Positions 1 to 11,500 of a stretch of 64,000 nucleotides of DNA are shown piece by piece. Position numbers and translations under genes: made by a program. This DNA comes from Salvelinus alpinus. Lineage: Eukaryota; Chordata; Actinopteri; Salmoniformes; Salmonidae. The notes below the pieces were generated by a model that had not been told where the DNA came from, made no database searches, and saw nothing but the letters and a program-made list of their open reading frames with translations. Position 1 is the stretch's first letter. Every line of letters begins with the position of its first letter. The stretch spans positions 22,723,211 to 22,787,210 of the forward strand of contig NC_092096.1 in assembly GCF_045679555.1 (NCBI RefSeq), written 5' to 3'.

Positions 1-1075
1 ACACAGCCTGGAGGTGTGTTTTGGGTCATTGTCCTGTTGAAAAAGAAATGATCGTCCCACAAAGCGCAAACCAGATGGGATGGTGTATTGCTGCAGAATG
101 TTATGGTAGCAATGCTGGTTAAGTGTGCCTTGAATTCTAAATAAATCACTGATAGTGTCCGCAGCAGAGCACCATCACACCACCTACATGCTTCATAGTG
201 GGAACCACACGTGGAGATCATCCATTCTCCTGCTCTGCGTCTCACAAAGACACGGTGGTTGGAACCAAAAATCTCAAATTTGGACTTAAATTTTCCACCG
301 GTCTAATGTCCGTTGCTCGTGTTTCTTGGCCCAAGCAAGTCTTTTTTCTTATTGGTGTCCTGTTAGTAGTGGTTTCTTTGCAGCAATTTGACCATGAAGG
401 ACTGATTCTGACAAGGTCTCCTCTGAACAATTGATGTGTCTGTTACTTGAACTCTGTGAAGCAATTATTTGGGCTGCAATCGGAAGTGCAGTTAATTGCC
501 GATTTCTGAGGCTGGTAACTCTAATGAACTTATCCTCTGCAGTGGAAGTAACTCTGGGTCTTCCTGTGGCGGTCCTCATGAGAGCCAGTATCATAGCGCT
601 TGATGGTTTTTGCAACTGCACTTGAAGAAACTTTCAAAGTTCTTGAAATTTTCCAGATAGACTGACCTTCATGTCTTAAAGTAATGTTGGACTGTCATTT
701 CTCTTTGCTTATTTGAGCTGTTCTTGCCACAATATGGACTTGGTCTTTTACCAAATATGGCTATCTTCTGTACACCACCCCTACCTTGTCACAACACAAC
801 TGATTGGCTCAAATGCATTAAGAAGGAAAAAAATGCACAAATTAACTTTTATCAAGGCACAACTGTTAATTGAAATGCATTCCAGGGTGGTTACTTTTTT
901 AGAATCTGAAATATAAAATATATTTTGATGTGTTTAACACTTTTTTGGTTACTACATGATTTCATATATGTCCTAGTTTGGATGTATTCACTATTATTCT
1001 ACAATGTAGAAAATAGTAAAAATTAAGAAAAACCCTTGAATGAGTAGGTGTGGCCAAACTTTTGACTGGTACTGT
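1..1075 (-). mobile_element. Tc1-like DNA transposon, decayed, cut by window edge
   Basis: The transposase coding strand is minus. Residues read at 349-621 (-) include the helix-turn-helix piece GRPRVTSTAEDKFIRV, typical of the Tc1 DNA-binding domain. The right end at about 1037-1074 carries the salmonid Tc1 terminal repeat (AAACTTTTGACTGGTACTGT) and is followed by TA. The reading frame is broken by several stops and frameshifts. Sequence I would expect near 885-900 is missing, so the copy also has an internal deletion. No intact transposase can be made. The left end lies outside the window. Confidence in the family is high; the exact subfamily name is not certain. Confidence 0.88.
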
Positions 1076-1081
1076 ACATAT

Positions 1082-1200
1082 ACAGGTTTTGGAGAGGGGG
1101 CCTGTTCTTGTGGGGGGTTAAGTGCCTTGCTGAAGGGCACAATGGATAGGATTTGATACCAGCAACTGGTTGCTCCCCCTCACACACTTACACTGATTAA
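1082..1200. repeat. Short interspersed-repeat remnant
   Basis: This stretch (GTGCCTTGCTGAAGGGCACA and onward) resembles the middle of several teleost tRNA-derived SINE bodies, but it has no recognisable tRNA head or tail. It sits directly after the Tc1 end. The call rests on recalled resemblance only. Confidence 0.3.
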
Positions 1201-1274
1201 TGAGGCCCTCTGCTCTATTTCGGTAAAAAAAAATTGCCTCTGCAGCGCCTTTGACCTTGCGATTCATGAGTAGG

Positions 1275-1275
<1 letters not shown>

Positions 1276-1351
<76 letters not shown>
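1276..1351. repeat. (TG)n microsatellite, about 38 copies
   Basis: An uninterrupted TG dinucleotide run of about 76 bases. It produces false poly-His/Thr and Cys/Val open frames on the two strands. Likely length-polymorphic. Confidence 0.98.
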
Positions 1352-1352
<1 letters not shown>

Positions 1353-1399
1353 CTGGATTGGGGTTGCGGGTGGACTACACAATGTGCAGTTTGCACTGG

Positions 1400-2249
1400 G
1401 CTGTGGGGAAAGAGATCCTGCTGTCTGACGGTACGTAATGGAATACTCCTTGTGAGAACGGTGTTGTGCCGAAAATCTCCCCGACAGAATTCTAGTTCTT
1501 CATTGCTGCAACTTGTTTGCTAGTTGAGATTTCTGCTCTTCACTCCGTTGTCAGTTTAGCCTACATTTCACTGATCTTAGTAGCAGAAAGCATTTTTGTT
1601 TTGGCTATTTGGCTAAGCAGTTTTCGTTTTGGCTATTTGTTTCAAGTGTATGTGGCGGTTCTAGCTTGTATGGCGCCCTGGGCGAACCCCCTTCAGCGCC
1701 CTGAGTGCGGGCGCCCCGTGCCGCCTCTGGCAAGATGTCGCCTGTACCTAAATCCGCTACTGATATGTATTAGTCTATGAATAAATCTCTGACAAAAATC
1801 GTCATCTCTCCCATGTCTTATTCGACTAATATTTTTGAAAGTGTAAGGATAATAATTCAGCCATAGTTGTTCTGAAATGTTTATTGCTTGCCAACATTTT
1901 ACTCTCTCCTCTGTTTAATATAACACACATACATTCATTATTAATTTCGGTTGCCTATCCTGACGTGAAGTTTGTTCAAAAGAAAGTATTTTACTCTGAT
2001 GTGTACCATAGAAAGTATTTGACTCTAGCCACAAAATTAAGGAAATTAGAAGGGGGGTGGGTTCTGGCAGGGGGAGAGAGATATTTCACAGGGAGTGCCA
2101 TTACCACTTTTTTATTTTTTTAAAGCAAACACTTTATTTTCATATTAAAATCTCAGTCTATAGTGAAAATAATACCTTAGCTTTGTGGTAGCTTGTCCAT
2201 CAAACATTTTTACGTTGATAAATCTGTAAAGACTACTAACACAATTTTG
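1400..2249. other. Unannotated 5' flank of UBE2H
   Basis: No coding, RNA or repeat feature that I can support. The composition is ordinary AT-rich vertebrate intergenic DNA upstream of the UBE2H promoter region. Confidence 0.6.
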
Positions 2250-2497
2250 CCATTTATGTTGACGTTTTTGTCTCGTGTATATGACGCAATCGGCGGAGGG
2301 ATAGCAGAAGCTTCAGGACAGTGAGACCTAGGCAGCGAGAGAGAAGGGCTATACGTTGCTTCAGATAGAGTAGGGGACGTGGAAAGATTTCGTTATACGC
2401 ATTTGCGACGAAAGCAAATGTAAACTTTGGGATAATACAGCTAGACGTTTGAGCTGCCATCACTTTACGACTTGGTGGTCTACAGTGGAATATAAAA
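2250..2497 (+). promoter_or_regulatory. UBE2H: Putative UBE2H promoter and 5' UTR
   Basis: This stretch lies directly upstream of the UBE2H start codon. It is visibly richer in CpG (TGACGCAATCGGCGGAGGG near 2281-2299, CGAAAGC and CGTTATACGC runs) than the DNA on either side, as expected of a housekeeping-type CpG promoter. There is no clear TATA box. The transcription start cannot be placed from sequence alone. The boundary is an estimate. Confidence 0.45.
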
Positions 2498-2550
2498 ATG
2501 TCGTCTCCAAGTCCGGGTAAAAGGCGAATGGATACTGACGTGGTGAAACT
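2498..2550 (+). CDS. UBE2H: UBE2H coding exon 1
   Basis: Encodes residues 1-17 plus two bases of the Leu18 codon (CT). The donor immediately after is GTATCCTTTC at 2551-2560. This matches the U12-type 5' splice consensus rather than the usual GTRAGT. Confidence 0.96.
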
Positions 2551-5500
2551 GTATCCTTTCAGAACATAAACAACAGAAGAATTCAAGCTAGCTGCTAACG
2601 TTTTACACTAGTTAGCTAGCGATATTTTTTCGGTGGTTTTCCATCTTGCTACAGATGGCTAGTAATGACAGCTGCTTGAAATGCATAGTTTGTATAATAA
2701 ATTAATAGCATTGATTATTGCTCACGTTTAATGGCAATAACGTTAACTATGTCTATTTAAAAAAAAGTGTATTTCTAATGCTAGCTAGCTAACGTTACAG
2801 TAGATAACTTGGCTTAGGTAGCTAGCTAACGTTACCTTGATGAATTGCATGCCACAGTTAGCTATGATGCCTAGCTAACGTTAGCTAATTAACCAGACCA
2901 GGCACAGAGACCGATAGAATGTGTTGCCAAGTTTGTTGCTAATTACCTGCTTGTTAGCTTTAGCTATCTTGTTTTTAAACCATTTAAAATGTTGGAACAA
3001 GGAGTATAACGTTAATTAGTTTGTTTTTTCAAACCAGCCAGGTGTATAAACAAAGCTCAGTATTTTTGACGTGGTTACAGTAGCTAATAAGCCCATATCA
3101 AAAAATATTGTCCGGCTAGCTAGCTATCGTTACACAAACGGACATCCTGTTGTTTTGCTCGAGTTGACCTAGCTAACTATCTTAACTTACCTAGTGGAAA
3201 ATGCAATTTAAACTTAAAGATTTTTATATATTGTATGTATTATGAACCGAAATGACGAACATTGATTAAGACTCAAGCCTGCGGTCATGAAGGCTATTAG
3301 CTAAAGCACTTTTTATTCCATTTTCAGGTTGACTTATCACGTTTGTTTACATAACGCTACATGAAAACTGCTTTATTTCGACTATCACTGAGTCTCAAAG
3401 GCAAACTAAACGCGAGCCCTATCTGAGATTTGGTCCTTTTCGAAGTATAGCTAGCTATTTTGTTATTTTTTATTAAATTATGAATAACTTATCTATCACG
3501 AAAATACCAATCTTTTTATTTGATTAGCTGTTAAGTATGCTTTGCTAGGTAGGCAGAAATATTGGATTTGTATCTATCATAACATGGCTGCATTGCGGAA
3601 TAGAATAGTTTGCAGAAAAGGTTATTCTCATATTTCGATAACCACTAAAGAACCATTGGCTAGAGAACTACGGCTTAACCATCTAGGATTGTGGGGCTTC
3701 ATGGACTTGCGTTGTGCTGTCTAATTCTTTACTTTGCTTTCAACAACAACTCGAGAGTTCCCATTTTGTTATAGATCGCTTTCTGCCTTTATACATCTAC
3801 AAAGAAAAGAACAAAGGCAATTTACAAAACTGTTTTTTAAAGTTCATTTTCGTTGTATATGCCAAAGTGCAGTGCAAAGTTATTGAAAAATATTCTAGGC
3901 CTATTGAAGTTCCCTGCAAGATTCAGGAGGGGGGAGAACAAGTTTTGTTTTTGTCCCCAGTGTGCCCTGCAGTGGAAGGGAGTTTAATGATTGGGTAGGT
4001 CTGTTACTACCCGGAAACCAGTAGAGGGTGGGACTAGGAACAGCTGATTGAGTGACCTCAGTTCTTGTTCAAATATGGGGTAGGAGGAGGGGTTGGAGAA
4101 AACCACAAACAACACTAAGCCCTTCCTCCGCTGAGAGTCACAAAAACAAGTGCTGCAGGGAAAAAGTTGTTGAACAAAGGCAGTTTTTTTCTAGTAGGGT
4201 GAAAATGCTTCTTTGTCAATACTTGCTGCTGAACCTTTTGCAGCTCTAGTTAAGCTTTTAGCCTACTTGTGCTTTTTTATTTTGTCATTGGGTGTAGTTG
4301 CCGGAGTTAAATGTGGATAGTGGTCACTTCTAGCAACAGCATTTGTTTCAGCTAGTTTTCGCCTCTTGTCTGTAGCCTGCATGATAGCCATGACAGTGTA
4401 TTGTGAGCACGCACGAGTGTAGTGCTGTGAAGTGAACCCCAACTGTTCTCTGAAGATGTCACTGTGTCTGTGACGGGTCAGAGCAGGTTTACTCTTACTG
4501 GAAGCCACCTGCACAATCACATACAAGGACCTGTGTGTGGGGCATATGTTCAAGAAAAAAAGCTATTTGTGTGCATGCATGGCACGCTTGTGCGGACCTC
4601 CATCTACGCTTGAGTTGTCCTTGTTTGTGTATTAGCGGGGTTGGGGTCAGTGAAACTGCGCAGCTGTTTTGTGTGGAGTGTGTCCCTGCAGTAGGCAGCA
4701 CAGCACAGTCCTCTGTGCTCCAGATCACCACAGCCTCCCCCATGTAACCAAAACCCGAAACTAACACCAGCTTTGGAGAGGGACTTCTTATGGGGCTGAC
4801 TGACGCCGAGAACAAACCACACGCTTAATTTGCTGCGGCACAAGAGAGCTTAAAAATCTGGAGCAAGCTCAATAGGGACTTCATGTCAGAATGGCCTGGC
4901 CATGTAGCATAGGGTTTGAAACTCTTCCTAAGACAGAAAACAAAATGGGGATCTGCCTGTGACGTTGGCACCTACCTCCATAACATGGAATAGGTCAGGT
5001 CTGTCCTTCAGATTGAATGAAACAGTCCCAGTAGAGGTATGGAATGTCTTGTTACACTTCATGCTGCTGTAGGCGCACTCCCTCTTCTGTTTTTCTCTTC
5101 TGTCTCCCCATCTTCTGTTTCTCTCCTTTCCCTTTTTCCGTCTCCCTCTTGATCACTCACACCACATCAACGCTTGCTGTCTGAGTGGCAATGGATCTTG
5201 CATCACTAATCCCTGCAACATGAAATACCTATAATCTACTACATAAATCCACTTCTATCTACTGTTATATGGGACTGTTATAGCTAAGTTACACTGACTG
5301 CTTGAATATTTCCAGTTAATTGGTGACATACTGTACTGGTTGACTGGTATTTTTCTTTCTCAGCATCTCGTGTAGTGGGAATAAGCCTAACCCTGTGTCC
5401 TCACTCCTCTTTCACCTGCCTGGGCAGTACTTCACTGGATAGGCATCTTTTCAACAACATGTAGGCTTTGCATTGATCTGTGAAGGTGCACTTGTGTAGG

Positions 5501-8500
5501 AAGTGGTGCTCGTGAGGACCTGAGAGAGTCTCATTATTCTGTCATTTACCCTGGCTGTTGAACTGGAAGCCCCCAGGACTTCACAACCAACTGAGTACAA
5601 TGGGCTATTATCTATAGCACTGTCGCTATACGGAATGACTACAAACTATGGTTTAAAAGACTTGGAGAGAGTTGAACAAAGTTTCCTCTTGTTCTTAAAC
5701 ACATGGACAAAAATATGTGAGCCATTTTTATATTTGAAGGTAGACACTTAGTATTGAGAATAGGTGTAGCCTACACTTAGCTTAGTATTCCAAAGGTACA
5801 GTAGACTTAACCCTAAGCACTGAAAGGGTAGAGCTGCAGCTTTCAAGGTGCGGGACTCTAACCCGGAAGCTTACAAGAAATCCTGCTATGCCCTGCGACG
5901 AACCATCAAACAGGCAAAGTGTCAATATAGGGTTAAGATTGATTCATACTACACCGGCTCCGACGCTCGTCTTATGTGGCAGGGCTTGCAAACTATTACA
6001 GACTACAAAGGGAAGCACAGCCGCGTGCTGCCCAGTGACACGAGCCTACCAGGCGAGCTAAACTTCTTCTATGCTCGCTTCGAGGCAAGCTACACTGAGG
6101 CATGCATGATAGCATCAGCTGTTCCGGATGACTTTGTGATCACGCTCTCCGTAGCCGACATGAGTAAGACCTTTAAACAGGTCAACATACACAAGGCTGC
6201 GGGGCCAGACAGATTACCAGGACGTGTGCTCCGGGCATGTGCTGACCAACTGGCAGGTGTCTTCACTGACATTTTCAACATGTCCCTGATTGAGTCTGTA
6301 ATACCAACATATTTCAAGCAGACCACCATAGTCCCTGTGCCCAAGAACACAAAGGCAACCTGCCTAAATGACTACAGACCCGTAGCACTCACGTCCGTAG
6401 CCATGAAGTGCTTTGAAAGGTTGGTAATGGCTCACATCAACACCATTATCCCAGAAACCACTCCAATTTGCATACCGCCCAAACAGATCCACAGATGATG
6501 CAATCTCTATTGCACTCCACACTGCCCTTTCCCACCTGGACAAAAGGAACACTTATGTGAGAATGTTATTCATTGACTACAGCTCAGCGTTCAACACCAT
6601 AGTACCCTCAAAGCTCATTACTAAGCTAAGGATCCTGGGACTAAACACCTCCCTCTGCAACTGGATCCTGGACTTCCTGACGTGCCGCCCCCAGGTGATG
6701 AGGGTAGGTAGCAACACATCTGCCACGCTGATCCTCAACACTGGAGCTCCACAGGGGTGCGTGCTCAGTCCCCTCCTGTACTCCCTATTCACCCACAACT
6801 GCTTGGCCAGGCACGACTCCAACACCATCATTAAGTTTGCAGACGACACAACAGTGTTAGGCCTGATCACTGACAATGACGAGACAGCCTATAGGGAGGA
6901 GGTCAGAGACCTGGCCGGGTGGTGCCAGAATAACAACATATCCCTCAATGTAACCAAGACTAAGGAGATGATTGTGAACTACAGGAAAAGGAGGACCGAG
7001 CATGCCCCCATTCCCATCGACAGGGCTGTAGTGGAGCAGGTTGAGAGCTTCAAGTTCCTTGGTGTCCACATCAACATCAAACTAGAATGGTCCAAACACA
7101 CCAAGACAGTCGTGAAGAGGGCACGACAAAGCCTATTCCCCCTCAGGAAACTAAAAAGATTTGGCATGGGTACTGAGATCCTCAAAAAGTTCTACAGCTG
7201 CAACGTCGAGAGCATCCTGACTGGTTGCATCACTGCCTGGTACGGCAATTGCTTGGCCTCTGACCGCAAGGCACTACAGAGGGTAGTGCGTACGGCCCAG
7301 TACATCACTGGGGCTAAGAAGGCCCTAAAAATTGTCAAAGACCCCAGCCACTCCAGTCATAGACTGTTCTCTCTACTACCGCATGGCAAGCGGTACTGGA
7401 GTGCCAAGTCCAGGACAAAAAGGCTTCTCAACAGTTTTTACCCCCAAGTCATAAGACTCCTGAACAGGTAATCAAATGGCTACCCAGACTATTTGCATTG
7501 TGTGCCCCTCCCAACCCCTCTTTTTACACTGCTGCTACTCTGTTTATCATATATGCATAGTCACTTTAACTATACATTCATGTACATACTACCTCAATTG
7601 GGCCGACCAACCAGTGCTCCCGCACATTGGCTAACCGGGCTATCTGCATTGTGTCCCGCCACCCACCAACCCCTCTTTTACGCTACTGCTACTCTTCGTT
7701 CATCATATATGCATAGTCACTTTAACCATATCTACATGTACATACTACCTCAATCAGCCTGACTAACCGGTGTCTGTATGTAGCCTCGCTACTGTATATA
7801 GCCTCGCTACTGTATATAGCCTGTCTTTTTACTATTGTTTTATTTCTTTACTTACCTATTGTTCACCTAACACCTTTTTTGCACTATTGGTTAGAGCCTG
7901 TAAGTAAGCATTTCACTGTAAGGTCTACACCTGTTGTATTCGGCGCACGTGACAAATAAACTTTGATTTGATTTGAAGTTGTGCTCACAGTCGCAACAAG
8001 GGAAGATAACTTTTCTGAAGGTTCCCTTTAACATGTAGGGAACTTCTTCCTTACGTCGTTTTTTCTGATGTTGCCCATCTTGTGTTGTACTGAGTCAGTG
8101 ACACATTTTCCTTACTTGAGAGTTAATCAGGATATGGATATTTTATTTGTATTATTATGGATATTCATAACCAGACATTGTTGTGTAAGGTTAAACCTCT
8201 CTCAGGCTGGGCTGGATAGGGCCTGAATCCCCAACTGAAAGCCCATAATAAGTGATTGGATAGCGGTTCTCTGAAGCATGTCGGACAGCCAGTGAATCTT
8301 CAGGGAGGTTGTGCTATGGGAGCCTGGGGCTGTGTTTTCATGTGCTTCGCTGGGCTGAGTTATCCGTCATCATTCCTGGAGTCGCCTGCCTCAAGGTCCG
8401 TCACTCAACTCAGCATCTTTTTGTGCGTGGGGGAAGGGGTCCATTGGGTGAGGTGGTCTGTGTGCATGTGGTACATTGTGTCTTTGCTGAAGTGACCCCA

Positions 8501-11500
8501 GAAGTGAAGGGTTGGGCTGGCAGGAACGCTTCCCTTCTTGTTAGACAGTGTGTGGGTCCCATTCCACTGCACACACATCCCAAGCAATGAGTCAATCAGG
8601 CAGTCACTGAGTGGAATACCAATTCTGGGCTTTAGCTGTCCTGGGTTTGGCCCCGTTGTGCCCCCTCGTCTGACATCCGGCCCTCATCAGCACGCCTTTG
8701 TCTGCCCTTACAGGAACCGTGTGACCCCCGTCCCTCCCTCTGCTGCTGTGTCAGTCCATGTGATGCCACATTGAACAGGTCCTTCACTGCATGGCCCCTT
8801 TGTTACAGGCCTGCACTAACTAGATTGCTGGCACACTGTAGGGAAGGAGCCAGTGGTTTTGTGTGGTGACTGAGACAAGGAGAAAAGGCTCCTGTTGATT
8901 CAGTGGGGACAATGAGAAAGGCCTATTGGGTATAATAGTAAGTCATATTTACCCTGCTGTATTATTACATTTGTGATGCTGTTTTACACTTTCAAACATT
9001 AGACCCCCACAGCCTACCGTCTTGTTTTCGCATTGGTCGATATTTGTAACGGTCTTCGTTACGATTCGTAAATCTGTTTCAGGGTTCTATAGCAGGAGCC
9101 CAGACCTGAGTGACGGGTTGTGTTTTCCAGGGTCTTGGATCAGGGCATCTGTGACAGTGGGAGATTTGAGGCCCTCTGTAATCCCACAGCGCTAACTGTA
9201 AAGGCTTCCTGCACGCATGGCTGAGTCGTCTCAGAAGAACAGATGGACTCCAGTTCCTGTCTTTGTCTCCCAACATTTGCTGCTGTTGCTGCTGCTGTTG
9301 CTGCTGCGTGTACATGGCTTGTCCTGTCCAATGGTTTGAAACACTAGGTTACATGTTAATCATTCTCTGGAATAGCAATGTTACCTTATTACAGCGTGCT
9401 CCATAGCCCATCAGCTGGTTAAATAGAAGTGGAATGAGAGTGAAGTTAATCTGTACAGTAATCAGTCCTATCAACACTTCCCTGGACTGTATCTGGTGAT
9501 GGGGAGCTCTCTCTGTGGCTCTCCCTGGATCAGCTTACTAAAAGCAGCCCCTGTCGTGTGTGTTTTTGTGCAATGATTAATTTCTCTCCCTTTCCAGCTC
9601 CCCGACAAAGGCTGCTGCTAGCTACAGCCGTATCCACCCCACAACAAGCTGCCAAAGACGTCTTCTCTCTGTCCACATCTCCTTTATTCTTAGCTACAGT
9701 GAGCAGCACTCTTTAAGCAATCGCCTAGCGTTTTGTTTTTCTCAGCCCTCTCCATTCAAAGTAATGCAATCACAAGCCTGCCTGCATATGGATGGATGCC
9801 TGGTTTGGTTGTTTGATCGTACGTGGCGCAATGCTCTGTAAATAGATAGTTCATCTAGTGAGGGGGAGAGTGGCGTGGAGTGCTCACTCAGGGAGGGAGT
9901 CATTATTACTGCAGTGGGGGGGATTTCACACCAGAGAGGAGACAAAGAGAGAGAGCTAGGCCCTGGAAAGTGCCTGTAGTGTAGCTCACTGATCTAGCTA
10001 GCTCTCTCTGTTCCCAGACATGATCCTGTGCTGTGGTAAACATGTTGCGTTGTTGCAGAAGGTAGGTCCCTAAATGGCAGGTAATCCAAAGAAAGAAGAC
10101 TAGTAGATTGTTGCAGATAGAAATGACATGAGCTGACATGATTCCTTATTCTACATGTCAAAGTGGCATGTTTGTTCTACGTAACATATTTCTATCTGAA
10201 TGTTCCACAATGCTGTGCGTGCCCCAGGACTGTTCTGTTAGTCAGTGTTGTTTCTGGGTCACACAGGTTTAGCCTTTAGTGGTTTTGTAATGTAGCTCTG
10301 TCACAGACAGCCCCACCCCAAGGGGTAGATGTACCACCAGGGACAGGGAGGTACTATCAAGGCCTCTATCACCAGGCTGGGTGTGTCTCTCTAGGCCTGG
10401 CTGCTAGAGAGTGCCTGGGAAAGGCTGGATCAATTGGTCTAGCAGTCTCAAATCATATACGCTATATAATTTCATCCAATAAAATCTGATGTATCACGAT
10501 TCTATATCACGATTCAATACTGCAATTTAGTGATTAATGTTCCAAACACATTGCTTACCATAGTAGGCTATGTCTGCTGCAGAGGTTCAAGAGAGAACCA
10601 TGAGATATTTGATTACAAATATATGTATATTGCTGATAACATGTTGCCATTTGGGCCTCTGGAGCAAAAGTAGGGGGATCCACTTCTCCTTAATTACTCC
10701 ATGTTGTTTTTTAACCATATCCAGACGTGTGACCCGTCCAAAGTAGAGTCTGTGACCATGTACCATAGTAGAGTCGGTGACCAGTACACCTCCAACACTT
10801 ACCATAGTAGAGTCTGTGACCAGTACATCTCCAGCACGTACCATAGTAGAGTGTGACCAGTACATCTCCAGCACGTACCATAGTAGAGTCTGTGACCAGT
10901 ACATCTCCAGCACGTACCATAGTAGAGTCTGTGACCAGTACATCTCCAGCACGTACCATAGTAGAGTCGGAGACCAGTACATCTCCAGCACGTACCATAG
11001 TAGAGTCTGTGACCAGTACATCTCCAGCACGTACCATAGTAGAGTCTGTGACCAGTACATCTCCAGCACGTACCATAGTAGAGTCTGTGACCAGTACATC
11101 TCCAGCACGTAGCATAGTAGAGTCTGTGACCAGTACATCTCCAGCACGTACCATAGTAGAGTCGGTGACCAGTACATCTCCAGCACGTACCATAGTAGAG
11201 TCTGTGACCAGTACATCTCCAGCACGTACCATAGTAGAGTCTGTGACCAGTACATCTCCAGCACGTACCATAGTAGAGTCTGTGACCAGTACATCTCCAG
11301 CACGTACCATAGTAGAGTCTGTGACCAGTACATCTCCAGCACGTACCATAGTAGAGTCTGTGACCAGTACATCTCCAGCACGTACCATAGTAGAGTCTGT
11401 GACCAGTACATCTCCAGCACGTACCATAGTAGAGTCTGTGACCAGTACATCTCCAGCACGTACCATAGTAGAGTCTGTGACCAGTACATCTCCAGCACGT

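Noticed and set aside
1118-1523. His/Thr- and Cys/Val-repeat frames
   Set aside because: Translation of the TG microsatellite.
9079-9331. Poly-Gln frame suggesting a polyQ protein
   Set aside because: A ten-triplet CTG run in an intron with no flanking coding signal or splice sites.
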